Of a stretch of DNA of 16,378 nt, positions 1 through 9,773 are shown piece after piece (the first letter of the stretch is position 1; each line of letters starts with the position of its first letter). The stretch comes from an uncultured Colwellia sp. Its GTDB lineage: Bacteria; Pseudomonadota; Gammaproteobacteria; Enterobacterales; Alteromonadaceae. The position numbers were made by a program, and so were the translations under genes. Location of the stretch: assembly GCA_913020705.1 (NCBI GenBank), contig CAJWBY010000110.1, positions 1 through 16,378 on the forward strand, in the 5' to 3' direction. The notes beneath the pieces were generated by a model, which did not search any database, was not told the origin of the DNA, and was given only the letters and a program-made list of their open reading frames with translations.

Positions 1-99
1 AATCTAATTATTTGGTTTTTTCTAGCAGTTGCTATAACTTTTCTTTTGTTTTCTGTTAATGATGATGGGAAACCAGGAAAACCTAGAAAAGGAGATTAA
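1..99 (+). CDS. C-terminal end of a membrane protein (partial)
   Basis: Frame 1 is open from the first base to a TAA at 97-99, giving 32 residues. Residues about 3-19 form one hydrophobic segment (IIWFFLAVAITFLLFSV) that would span a membrane. A short polar, lysine- and glycine-rich tail follows (DDGKPGKPRKGD). The stop lies 3 nt before the ATG of the next gene, and the last codons contain that gene's AAGGAG ribosome site, so the two are probably co-transcribed. The start and most of the protein lie outside the window, so no family can be named. It could also be a very small membrane protein rather than the tail of a large one. Confidence 0.55.
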   Translation, partial: NLIIWFFLAVAITFLLFSVNDDGKPGKPRKGD

Positions 100-102
100 T
101 AT

Positions 103-1443
103 ATGATAGAAGGTGGATGTTTATGTGGAAAAGTTAGATACAAGATACATGTTGAAGCACCTATAGCCGTAGGAAATTGTCATTGCAAGATTTGCCAGAA
201 ACAATCAGGTGCACCTTATGTGACCGTGATGTTTGTTCCTGTTAAAGCCATGGTGGCAGAAGGTAATATTTCTTCCTATCAAACTGATGCAGACTCTGGT
301 AATAAGATGCACAGATTCTTTTGTTCACAATGCAGCACTCCTGTATTTGGACAGAGCACAGGAACTGATAAAATTAGACCTGTTTTAGTCTCATCTGTAG
401 ATGATAACGAAGATATACATCCTAAAATGAACTTTTGGTTATCATCAGCTAAAAAATTTACTGAAAAATCTGATGGTTTAATCGCACAAATGCAAGCAGG
501 GCTGTGTGATATAACCGTTGATAGAACAACTAAAATTAATTTGAATTATGCACTGGGGAAAGCGTTTAACCAATTTGACGCGTTTGAAGAAGCATTTATT
601 TATTTCGATGATGCGAACAAGCTAGAAGTAGCTTCTGGGATTAGATACGATAAGAAAAATCACGAAAACGAAATAAATAACCTGATCAGTTTTTTTAATA
701 AAAATTGGTTTGATAACTTCGACAAAGTCTCGGATGAAAGTCCTATTTTTATCTGTGGTATGTTCCGCTCTGGCTCAACTTTGATTGAGCAAATATTAGC
801 ATCTCACCCAGATATATGTGCGGGTGGCGAATTAGATTACTTTCCTTCTTTAATTAGAAAAAATATATCACCATTTCCTAATCAACTGTTAAACATTTCA
901 GAAGATACGTTTAAAAAGATAGCGAATAATTATATTTTAGATCTAAGAGATAAGTTTCCAGATTCAGCATATGTTACAGATAAAAGGCCAGATAACTTTT
1001 TATATATTGGTTTAATAAAGAGTTTATTTCCAAAGGCAAAAATAATTTTTACTAAAAGACACCCAATTGATAATTGTTTATCGTTATACTTTTGTCGTTT
1101 AGATAAATCTCAAAGTTATGCCGTAAACTTATCTGATAGTGCTCATTATTATCAAGAGCATGAAAAACTAGTAAATCACTGGAGGTCTATATTTCCAGAT
1201 GATATTTTTACTATTGATTATGATGTATTAATTGATGATTTTAATGTTGAAGTTAGGTCTTTGTTAAAGAGTTTAGAGCTAGATTGGAATGATAATTGTC
1301 TGAACTTTTACAACGTAAAAAACAAAGTGAAAACGGCAAGTATTTGGCAAGTTAGAGAACCATTATACCGTTCAAGTTCAGGTAAAAGAAATAACTATGT
1401 TAATCAATCTTTAGTACTTCGAGAATACTTTGAAGATAGGTAA
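103..1443 (+). CDS. GFA-type zinc domain fused to a TPR-family sulfotransferase
   Basis: The 446-residue protein has two unrelated parts. Residues 1-132 are a complete GFA (glutathione-dependent formaldehyde-activating-like) domain with all zinc cysteines: C6 and C8 in CLCGKVRY, C26, C28 and C31 in CHCKIC, C74 and C77 in FCSQC. Residues 147-174 look like one leftover TPR helix pair (LNYALGKAFNQFDAFEEAF). From about 213 on it is a PAPS-dependent sulfotransferase (Sulfotransfer_3 type): the 5'-phosphosulfate loop is GMFRSGST (219-226), a likely catalytic Glu is E243 in GGEL, and the 3'-phosphate site is R319 with S327 in RHPIDNCLS. Homologues normally carry several N-terminal TPRs in place of GFA. 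AAGGAG (89-94) lies 8 nt before the ATG. The sulfated target is unknown, and a formaldehyde role is doubtful because GFA domains are diverse. The domain calls are firm; the meaning of the fusion is open. Confidence 0.85.
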   Translation: MIEGGCLCGKVRYKIHVEAPIAVGNCHCKICQKQSGAPYVTVMFVPVKAMVAEGNISSYQTDADSGNKMHRFFCSQCSTPVFGQSTGTDKIRPVLVSSVDDNEDIHPKMNFWLSSAKKFTEKSDGLIAQMQAGLCDITVDRTTKINLNYALGKAFNQFDAFEEAFIYFDDANKLEVASGIRYDKKNHENEINNLISFFNKNWFDNFDKVSDESPIFICGMFRSGSTLIEQILASHPDICAGGELDYFPSLIRKNISPFPNQLLNISEDTFKKIANNYILDLRDKFPDSAYVTDKRPDNFLYIGLIKSLFPKAKIIFTKRHPIDNCLSLYFCRLDKSQSYAVNLSDSAHYYQEHEKLVNHWRSIFPDDIFTIDYDVLIDDFNVEVRSLLKSLELDWNDNCLNFYNVKNKVKTASIWQVREPLYRSSSGKRNNYVNQSLVLREYFEDR

Positions 1444-1513
1444 TAAGACCTGAATAGAATTAAGTTTCTTGGTAATATCAACCTTTATAAATCATTAACA
1501 AACGTTTAAATAT

Positions 1514-1538
1514 TGATCCCAAATAAAATTTGGGATCA
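1514..1538. terminator. Hairpin between convergent genes, likely bidirectional terminator
   Basis: A perfect 10-bp stem (TGATCCCAAA / TTTGGGATCA) with a 5-nt loop TAAAA lies 70 nt after the sulfotransferase stop and 21 nt beyond the stop of the minus-strand lipoprotein gene. The flanks are AT-rich, but there is no long uninterrupted T tract on either side. Position between two converging genes supports a shared terminator. Confidence 0.65.
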
Positions 1539-1559
1539 TTTGAAATGCAGTCTTTATGA

Positions 1560-1811
1560 TTATTTACCCGACTTCATCTGACCTCTTGTAAGGCGTTTCA
1601 TAGCATCTTGAGCTTTTTCTTTTTCAATTTCAATTTGCTGTGGAGTTCTGCATATTTTAGTACCAATTCGACTACCCGTCGTTTTTTCATATTTACATAT
1701 TTTACCATCTTCATTAGATGCAAGAGCTTCTTTAGAGCTTTCAGGCTTTCCTGAACAAGCAGATAAAAATTGGGCTGCAACCATTAAAAATATTATTGTT
1801 TTGTACTTCAT
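1560..1811 (-). CDS. Small lipoprotein with a GSRI...KxC motif, function unknown
   Basis: The 83-residue protein starts with a lipoprotein signal: MKYK, a hydrophobic stretch, then the lipobox LSAC with C19 as the lipidated cysteine. Residue 20 is Ser and not Asp, so the inner-membrane retention signal is absent and an outer-membrane location is likely. The mature part has two further cysteines (C39, C54) flanking TGSRIGTKIC, which could form a disulfide in the periplasm. The C-terminus (about 57-80) is a charged, probably helical stretch. The spacing of the two cysteines and the GSRI motif resemble small secreted proteins common in Alteromonadales, but I know no assigned function. An AAGGA site precedes the ATG. 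It is transcribed towards the sulfotransferase gene, with a hairpin between them. Confidence 0.75.
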   Translation of the reverse strand: MKYKTIIFLMVAAQFLSACSGKPESSKEALASNEDGKICKYEKTTGSRIGTKICRTPQQIEIEKEKAQDAMKRLTRGQMKSGK

Positions 1812-1933
1812 CGTTATTCCTTATTTGATGTTTATATTGTCATATTTGATTATGACCTAAAATAATAGTCATACGCTTATTTCCAAGCCTAAAATATAAC
1901 AAATATTTTCTTTCTATAAATTAATGTATTTGA

Positions 1934-1980
1934 TGTTTGTAAATAAAAGTAACATTTATGAGTGTTAATATTTACAAACA
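1934..1980. repeat. 12-bp perfect inverted repeat with inner stem
   Basis: TGTTTGTAAATA (1934-1945) and TATTTACAAACA (1969-1980) are exact reverse complements separated by 23 bp. Within the loop, TAACATT (1950-1956) can pair with AGTGTTA (1961-1967) through one G-U pair, so transcribed RNA would form a long two-part hairpin. There is no T tract on either side, so a simple terminator is unlikely. Confidence 0.7.
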
Positions 1981-1994
1981 GGATTTAAGTTTAA

Positions 1995-2039
1995 AGTCAT
2001 TTCATTTAAATGACTACATAAAAATTCATATTTATGTAG
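1995..2039. repeat. Two abutting stem-loops
   Basis: AGTCATTT (1995-2002) pairs with AAATGACT (2008-2015) around a 5-nt loop. Next, CTACATAAA (2014-2022) pairs with TTTATGTAG (2031-2039) around an 8-nt loop. The two stems share two bases at the junction, so both cannot be fully closed at once; they could be alternative folds. The second stem ends at the AG of a Shine-Dalgarno-like AGGAGA. Confidence 0.6.
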
Positions 2040-2170
2040 GAGAATTTAAATGAATATACACTTGTATGCTTGTTCTACTTATAAACGACAATGCAATGAA
2101 CTACGTTTAATAAGATCAAGGTACAATAGCATTTGAATACGGGAATAAATGAAACACCCTAGTTTTTGAC

Positions 2171-3979
2171 TTAAATAGGCGCTATATCGCCAGATACAGT
2201 AATTCGTTCTTGATCACTTTTAAAAGGTATAGTTCCATGCCAAAAGTAAGATGGGAAGCGAATTAACATTCCCTCTTTAGGCTCTATTATCTTATCTTCC
2301 TTCGGTTGACAAAGCATTTTAAAGCCAGGTTGCCCAAACTTAATCCAACCTTGTTTTTCCGTAGGGTCCGTTATTATTGAAGGGAGTTTGGCGTAATATG
2401 AACCACTATACCAACCTGCAGGATGATGATGGTTTTTGTGGAAGCCAGAATTTTTTAAGATTACAGACCATGTATCTGTTTCGGTATAATCGCCAGTATT
2501 CAAAGATAAAAGCGGATGTTTATCATCTTTAGGTAGCGTAGCCAAAAAGTCTAAGACTTGTGCCCTAAAGCTTTTTCTTAGCTGTTGAAATATTGGTACA
2601 TGATAATCAAAAAGTTTTTCAGATGTTTGACTTCCTGTAACTAATGACTGATCAAGTGGGTTAGTTTTGCCAAAGTGATAACTACGTAATGCTAAAACTA
2701 AATCATTGTTAAAGTCTTCTATACTTAAGTAACCTTCAGGAGCCGCTATTTGTGTCACTAATACGTGTTCATAGTTGCATAAGTAATCATATTCAGCACT
2801 CTTTAGTAACTTTAATGCAGTGGCTTTATAGGCTAAACAACCTTGTAAATGAGGTGAGTCACCAATGAGCAGATCAAATATTTTAATCGCTTTTAGAGGT
2901 TGATTTAAACACAAATGACTTATTCCTAACTCTTCCTGAGCTAAGTAACTATTATCAATAGCTGCTGCTTTAGTTAAGTACTGTTGAGATAGTTCAAACT
3001 CTTCTAGCTCCCTGAGAACAACACCTAATTTTATCAATGTGGGAGCGTGATTGTTATTTATTCTTAAAGATTTTTGTAGAGTCTCTCTAGCTTCTTTATG
3101 CTCACCAGCTAAATAAAGTTTATGTCCTAGACTTAACATTAATTGGTTAGAATTATTTGTTGAACTTATTGCTTTTCGGTATGAATCTAAAAATTCGGGA
3201 TCTTTTTGTTCCCATAAAAGTTGATTTAACCAGTGGTGTGCATCTAGATCTAATGGTGATAGATTGAGCGCTTTTTTATACAATAATTTACTCTTAGATA
3301 AATCTCCGGTGAGTGTGTAGCAACTGGCTAAATTTTTAATTAATTCAATTTGATTCGGGGCTACGTTTAAACCCAACTGTAAAGATTCTATAGCCTCTTT
3401 CCATCTGCAAAGTTTTCTTAGAGCAATACCTTTATTATTTAATGCGGCTAAATTATTATTATCTTTTACAAGTACTTGATCAAAAAGTCGAATAGCTAAT
3501 TCGAACTTCTCTTGGTTTAGGTATGACTGACCTAATGCTATTTTAATGTTTATATCTTGATTATTTAGCTTAAAGGCTTTTTGTAGATAAATTTCTGCTT
3601 CGACATATTTATTAGATTTATTTAAAAGTACACCTAAATTAAATAATACATTGGCATCAGAACTAGATATTTTCAGGATGCTTAAATAGGTTTCAATAGC
3701 TAAATCTATTTCATTTTTATATTTATATAATTGTGCCAAATTCATTAAAGCAGGCATAAAACCTGGAGATATTTCCAGCGATTTTTTTAGCGCTTCTTCA
3801 CACAATTCTATGTGGCCTAATTCTTTTAATGCAACTGCTTTTAAGTGCCATAGATTATGGTTTGCGGTGCTAGAAGAGATATATTGTTCAATTAATGAAT
3901 TTGCTTTCGTATATTGTCGAATATTGAGTAAGTGAATTATATTTTCAATTGATTGTGATAAGTTGTTTTTAATAGCCAC
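2171..3979 (-). CDS. TPR protein with C-terminal 2OG-Fe(II) oxygenase domain
   Basis: The 602-residue protein has about ten TPR units over residues 40-400 (for example at 41-72, 74-106, 109-140, 143-174, 177-208 and 211-242). The C-terminal 200 residues match the putative 2OG-Fe(II) oxygenase family 2OG-FeII_Oxy_5. The block GFHKNHHHPAGW supplies H514, H517 and H519, and FPSYFWHGTIPF supplies H581, as candidate iron ligands. R592 in ERITVSGD fits the 2-oxoglutarate carboxylate ligand. No signal peptide is visible, so it is likely cytoplasmic. TPRs may hold a protein substrate for hydroxylation, but this is inferred. The start codon is GTG (3977-3979), supported by GAGGGAT 6 nt upstream on the minus strand. 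It forms a single-gene unit with long gaps on both sides. Sulfotransferases built on the same TPR scaffold exist, and one half of such an enzyme lies nearby. Confidence 0.85.
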   Translation of the reverse strand: MAIKNNLSQSIENIIHLLNIRQYTKANSLIEQYISSSTANHNLWHLKAVALKELGHIELCEEALKKSLEISPGFMPALMNLAQLYKYKNEIDLAIETYLSILKISSSDANVLFNLGVLLNKSNKYVEAEIYLQKAFKLNNQDINIKIALGQSYLNQEKFELAIRLFDQVLVKDNNNLAALNNKGIALRKLCRWKEAIESLQLGLNVAPNQIELIKNLASCYTLTGDLSKSKLLYKKALNLSPLDLDAHHWLNQLLWEQKDPEFLDSYRKAISSTNNSNQLMLSLGHKLYLAGEHKEARETLQKSLRINNNHAPTLIKLGVVLRELEEFELSQQYLTKAAAIDNSYLAQEELGISHLCLNQPLKAIKIFDLLIGDSPHLQGCLAYKATALKLLKSAEYDYLCNYEHVLVTQIAAPEGYLSIEDFNNDLVLALRSYHFGKTNPLDQSLVTGSQTSEKLFDYHVPIFQQLRKSFRAQVLDFLATLPKDDKHPLLSLNTGDYTETDTWSVILKNSGFHKNHHHPAGWYSGSYYAKLPSIITDPTEKQGWIKFGQPGFKMLCQPKEDKIIEPKEGMLIRFPSYFWHGTIPFKSDQERITVSGDIAPI

Positions 3980-4464
3980 TACGATCCCTCAATAATGAAA
4001 AATATCAATCTACCTTGTGATTTATATTTTTTATTAAATATTATATTATTTCGAACAAGATTTTTATATTAAGCTATGTTAACAAATTTTTGTGTTGTCT
4101 GTGATGCCGCCCACTAAATATAAACATATAATTTGGAAAATAACGTAAAATAGGGATAATTAATTTAGAAGATGTAATCTTTTAGCCTCAGAAGATTAAT
4201 TACAATTTTCATTTAATTGTCAGTAGTTTGAGGTATTACAAGGTATGGATATTTCGATTGAGTTATCTAATCGCTACTGGAAGACCATTAAAAAAACTCT
4301 TCCTGTTTTTGATTTAGTGATAAAGGTTTTCTATTTCAATGCTCTCAGCATTAAATAAAGAGAAGGTGAGGATAAAACAGTAAATCGGCCTAGAATACAT
4401 TTAGGATTCATATTAAAGACCGTTTATATGACTTAATTTAAAATTAACCGTTAGTTAAATTACA
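3980..4464. other. 485-bp gap without a convincing gene
   Basis: This AT-rich stretch lies upstream of the TPR-oxygenase gene and downstream of the DUF1338 gene (both minus strand). I see no strong terminator or recognisable operator. Weak structure includes AATCTT/AAGATT near 4173-4195 and an AT-only palindrome near 4435-4450. A 37-codon frame on the plus strand (4245-4358) lacks a well-spaced ribosome site and resembles no family I know, so it is not called. Confidence 0.5.
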
Positions 4465-5283
4465 TTAAGCTGCGTTAGTACTTTCAAATATTTTATCTGC
4501 AGAAGCTGCAACAAAACCGGAGTAAAGATTTCCACAATCTAGAGGGTAACGCTTCGCAAATTCATAAAAACAGCTTGGAATTTCCGCTTCACCATCTGAA
4601 AACTTAACAGTGGCTTTGTCAGCCATTGTTGAGGATTGCTCAAGTTTAACAATGGCATCACCTTTTACTTCACCACCGGTTGTGTTTAAGAGAAAACCAC
4701 CTGCTTTAACTACAGTATTTACTTCATCAATACAGTTATAGTTCTCTAAGTGATTTATGCTTACCGTAAAGTGGTTTGCACGGTAGCCCCAAGCAGCAAC
4801 CCAAGCAGCATATTCACTTTCGGCTAACAATGTTTGATAGTCTTCTTTACTTACTTGCCAATGTGTACCTGAATACAAGAAGCTTTGGTCTGCAATGGCT
4901 GACTCATCTATAGCGTCAACCATTGTTTCAATAATGGTCTGAACTTCAACTGAAAATTCGGCAACTCGTAACTCACTAATAAACACTTTTGGCAAAGTAG
5001 CATCGCTATGTTCAAAATGTTTTGCATTTAATTTTTTACTTGAAAAATCATAATCACCAGAATGCTTATATCCAAGATTTATCAAGATAGCAGCAAGCTT
5101 ATCTAAATTAACTTTAGCCGTATCAAAAGTACGATAAGCAACATGGTCATTGATTAAATCTTTACCAGAGCTAAGTAATTGATGGATCTTGTGTGCAGAA
5201 GGGGTAACTTCAATGTAATTTTTCCAGATGTTCGAAAACAAGTCTGTAACTTGTTGGTGCTGGTTCGATATGGTATCAGTCAT
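4465..5283 (-). CDS. DUF1338 protein, HglS/YdcJ-like metal-dependent oxygenase
   Basis: The 272-residue protein belongs to DUF1338, the family of HglS, an Fe(II) enzyme that turns 2-oxoadipate into 2-hydroxyglutarate in lysine breakdown. HglS uses a His-His-Glu metal site and an Arg four residues after the first His. Here H47 in NDHVAYRTF with R51 has that spacing, H171 lies in ANHFTVSINHL, and E241 in FYEFAKRY completes the triad. The protein is much shorter than HglS (about 460 residues) and may have a different 2-oxo acid substrate. AGGAT lies 7 nt before the ATG. It sits just past the terminator of the AST operon, so it has its own promoter region, where a long dyad is present (5376-5400). 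A role in amino-acid breakdown is inferred from family and position only. Confidence 0.85.
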   Translation of the reverse strand: MTDTISNQHQQVTDLFSNIWKNYIEVTPSAHKIHQLLSSGKDLINDHVAYRTFDTAKVNLDKLAAILINLGYKHSGDYDFSSKKLNAKHFEHSDATLPKVFISELRVAEFSVEVQTIIETMVDAIDESAIADQSFLYSGTHWQVSKEDYQTLLAESEYAAWVAAWGYRANHFTVSINHLENYNCIDEVNTVVKAGGFLLNTTGGEVKGDAIVKLEQSSTMADKATVKFSDGEAEIPSCFYEFAKRYPLDCGNLYSGFVAASADKIFESTNAA

Positions 5284-5318
5284 GTAAATATCCTAAGTAT
5301 GTTTTAATTAGTTACTCA

Positions 5319-5328
5319 TGAATAGTTA
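5319..5328. promoter_or_regulatory. Third TGAATAGTTA half-site in the DUF1338 upstream region
   Basis: TGAATAGTTA at 5319-5328 repeats the half-site of the dyad at 5376-5400 and is the exact inverse of 5377-5386. On the minus strand it runs into a TATAAC hexamer that could serve as a -10 element, about 40 bp before the ATG. Confidence 0.35.
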
Positions 5329-5375
5329 TAGAAAGACGTTCATTGACAAAGTATTGTTTTGAATGCGTGTAACTG

Positions 5376-5400
5376 CTAACTATTCAGAATGAATTGTTAG
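5376..5400. promoter_or_regulatory. 25-bp dyad upstream of DUF1338, candidate operator
   Basis: CTAACTATTCA, then GAA, then TGAATTGTTAG form an 11-3-11 dyad with 10 of 11 positions matching. It lies about 105 bp upstream of the DUF1338 ATG and just beyond the AST operon terminator. Symmetry and a further half-site at 5319-5328 suggest a dimeric regulator site. I do not recognise the factor; it does not match the ArgR consensus. Confidence 0.45.
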
Positions 5401-5420
5401 ATTTGGTCTATATTTTTAAA

Positions 5421-5445
5421 AAAGCTGGGACGAAGCCCAGCTTTT
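5421..5445 (-). terminator. Intrinsic terminator of the argD-astA-astD operon
   Basis: On the minus strand AAAGCTGGG and CCCAGCTTT form a 9-bp stem with a 6-nt loop, followed directly by further T residues (a run of about six). It lies about 40 nt past the astD stop. This separates the AST operon from the DUF1338 gene. Confidence 0.85.
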
Positions 5446-5482
5446 ATTATTGGGTTATTAGTATGCATTGCTATAAAGTGAG

Positions 5483-6967
<1,485 letters not shown>

Positions 6968-6979
6968 CTATGCGACGTT

Positions 6980-7009
6980 ACCATGTAATGATGAATGAAT
7001 TTACATGGT
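6980..7009 (-). repeat. Hairpin in the astA-astD gap
   Basis: ACCATGTAA (6980-6988) and TTACATGGT (7001-7009) are perfect 9-bp arms around a 12-nt loop. It lies about 28 nt upstream of the astD start. There is no T tract, so an mRNA-stability or processing role is more likely than termination. Confidence 0.6.
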
Positions 7010-7093
7010 GAACTTATAATTACTTCAGTATTATTAATTAAATGAAATTTAACGATTCTCAGAAAATTAACGTTAAATCTAACTTAACTAAAT

Positions 7094-8110
7094 TTAATTT
7101 TGTACTAATCGTACAAAGTCACCTTCTTTAACTTGCAGTGCATCAGCAACGTCGGGAGAAATGACGACTTGTTCTGCTGTTGCTCTTACTGATACAGGCG
7201 CTTGAACCGCTCTAAAGCCTGAAACCTTAGTGTTGCAAATAATAAAGTTGTCGTTGGAGTCAATATCACCAATGATCACTTGATACCTTTCACTATTGCG
7301 TACTGTTTTTACTAAAGATGTCTGTGCTTCTACTGTTGGTCCGCCATCGAAAATATCAACATAACCACGACGAGCAAACCCTTCGGCCTCTAATAAACGC
7401 AGTGCAGGTAATGTTTTCGGGTGTACTTCATTTATAACTTTCTGTGCATCTTTACTTAGTAAACTTACATATATAGGATGCTTTGGCATTAATTCTGCGA
7501 TAAACACTTTTTTACCAATACCTGTTAAGTAATCAGCTGTTGGAAAATCCATAGAGAAGAAATGTTCCTCTAACCAATTCCAAAAAGGTGAGCTTCCTTC
7601 TTCATCAGAAATGCCACGCATTTCAGCGATGACAGTTTCTGCAAAACGTTCTTGATGCTCAGCCATGAATAAAAATCGACAACGAGACAAAAAACGTCCA
7701 TTTTTATTTTTACGATGGCTCTCACCTAAAAAGAGTGTACAAATTTCTGATGTACCCGTGTAGTCGTTACACAGTGATAATGTTTCTACGGTATTATAAA
7801 TGCCTAACTCACGAGAGTTATGAACAACCTTACCTAGGTGGTAATGGTAAAATGCATCTTCTAAACCAACAGCGGCTTCAATTCCACTTGTACCAACAAC
7901 GCTGCCAGTCTCCGTATCTTCCATCACAAACAAATAGCCTTCACTACCTGGTGATGAGACGTCTTTATTAAAAGAGTCTTCAGAATGAGCGATACGTTGT
8001 CTTAATAAACCTTCATTGACCGGTAGTGATGTAAAACCGTGTCCTGATTCTATCGCAATACGATGCAAAGAGTCGTAATCGCTTGCTTGAATAGGGCGTA
8101 TAATAATCAT
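7094..8110 (-). CDS. astA: Arginine N-succinyltransferase
   Basis: AstA moves a succinyl group from succinyl-CoA to the alpha-amino group of arginine, the first step of the AST pathway for using arginine as carbon and nitrogen source. The 338-residue protein is close to the usual length of about 340. Diagnostic family blocks are visible: IIIRPIQASDYDSL (2-15), SLCNDYTGTSEICTLFL (112-128), the charged FLSRCRFLFMAEHQERFAE (140-158), EEGSSPFWNW (170-179) and DIFDGGPTVEAQ (252-263). The ATG is preceded only by a weak purine-rich GAGA. It follows argD after a 105-bp gap containing a 14-bp stem-loop and precedes astD. It appears to be a single-subunit AstA; no second copy as in the AruF/AruG arrangement is present here. 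Confidence 0.96.
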   Translation of the reverse strand: MIIIRPIQASDYDSLHRIAIESGHGFTSLPVNEGLLRQRIAHSEDSFNKDVSSPGSEGYLFVMEDTETGSVVGTSGIEAAVGLEDAFYHYHLGKVVHNSRELGIYNTVETLSLCNDYTGTSEICTLFLGESHRKNKNGRFLSRCRFLFMAEHQERFAETVIAEMRGISDEEGSSPFWNWLEEHFFSMDFPTADYLTGIGKKVFIAELMPKHPIYVSLLSKDAQKVINEVHPKTLPALRLLEAEGFARRGYVDIFDGGPTVEAQTSLVKTVRNSERYQVIIGDIDSNDNFIICNTKVSGFRAVQAPVSVRATAEQVVISPDVADALQVKEGDFVRLVQN

Positions 8111-8138
8111 AGAAAAATCTCAGTTTTTACAAAGAAAA

Positions 8139-8178
8139 TGAAATTGTAGTTATATTTTACGTATTAACTACAATTTCA
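8139..8178 (-). repeat. Long hairpin in the argD-astA gap
   Basis: TGAAATTGTAGTTA (8139-8152) and TAACTACAATTTCA (8165-8178) are exact reverse complements, giving a 14-bp stem with a 12-nt loop. On the minus strand the stem is followed by a short TTTTC run, so partial termination or protection of the argD mRNA 3' end is possible. Confidence 0.75.
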
Positions 8179-8215
8179 ATGGTGCAATTGTCTTATCAAA
8201 TTATCTAAACAATTA

Positions 8216-9773
<1,558 letters not shown>

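Larger units (their letters stand above)
1812..2170. other. Non-coding gap with clustered stem-loops
   Basis: This 359-bp AT-rich gap holds the upstream region of the minus-strand lipoprotein gene and the downstream region of the TPR-oxygenase gene. No convincing gene lies in it. It contains three consecutive inverted repeats (1934-1980, 1995-2015, 2014-2039), followed on the plus strand by AGGAGA (2038-2043) and a 28-codon open frame (2050-2136). No clear intrinsic terminator follows the TPR-oxygenase stop. Confidence 0.6.

Noticed and set aside
1598..1780. Second minus-strand frame of 60 codons inside the lipoprotein gene
   Set aside because: It lies wholly within the lipoprotein gene in another frame, and the lipoprotein has a signal peptide, lipobox and ribosome site.
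1934..1980. Integron attC site
   Set aside because: The arms do not carry the RYYYAAC / GTTRRRY core boxes, and no integron integrase or cassette array is nearby.
4245..4358. Plus-strand frame of 37 codons in the gap before DUF1338
   Set aside because: The nearest purine-rich sites are too close or too far from the ATG, the peptide resembles no family I know, and nothing links it to neighbours.
6989..7006. ArgR box in the astA-astD gap
   Set aside because: TGAATGAATTTACA matches only one half of the TGAAT-N4-ATTCA pattern and lies within the loop and arm of the hairpin there.
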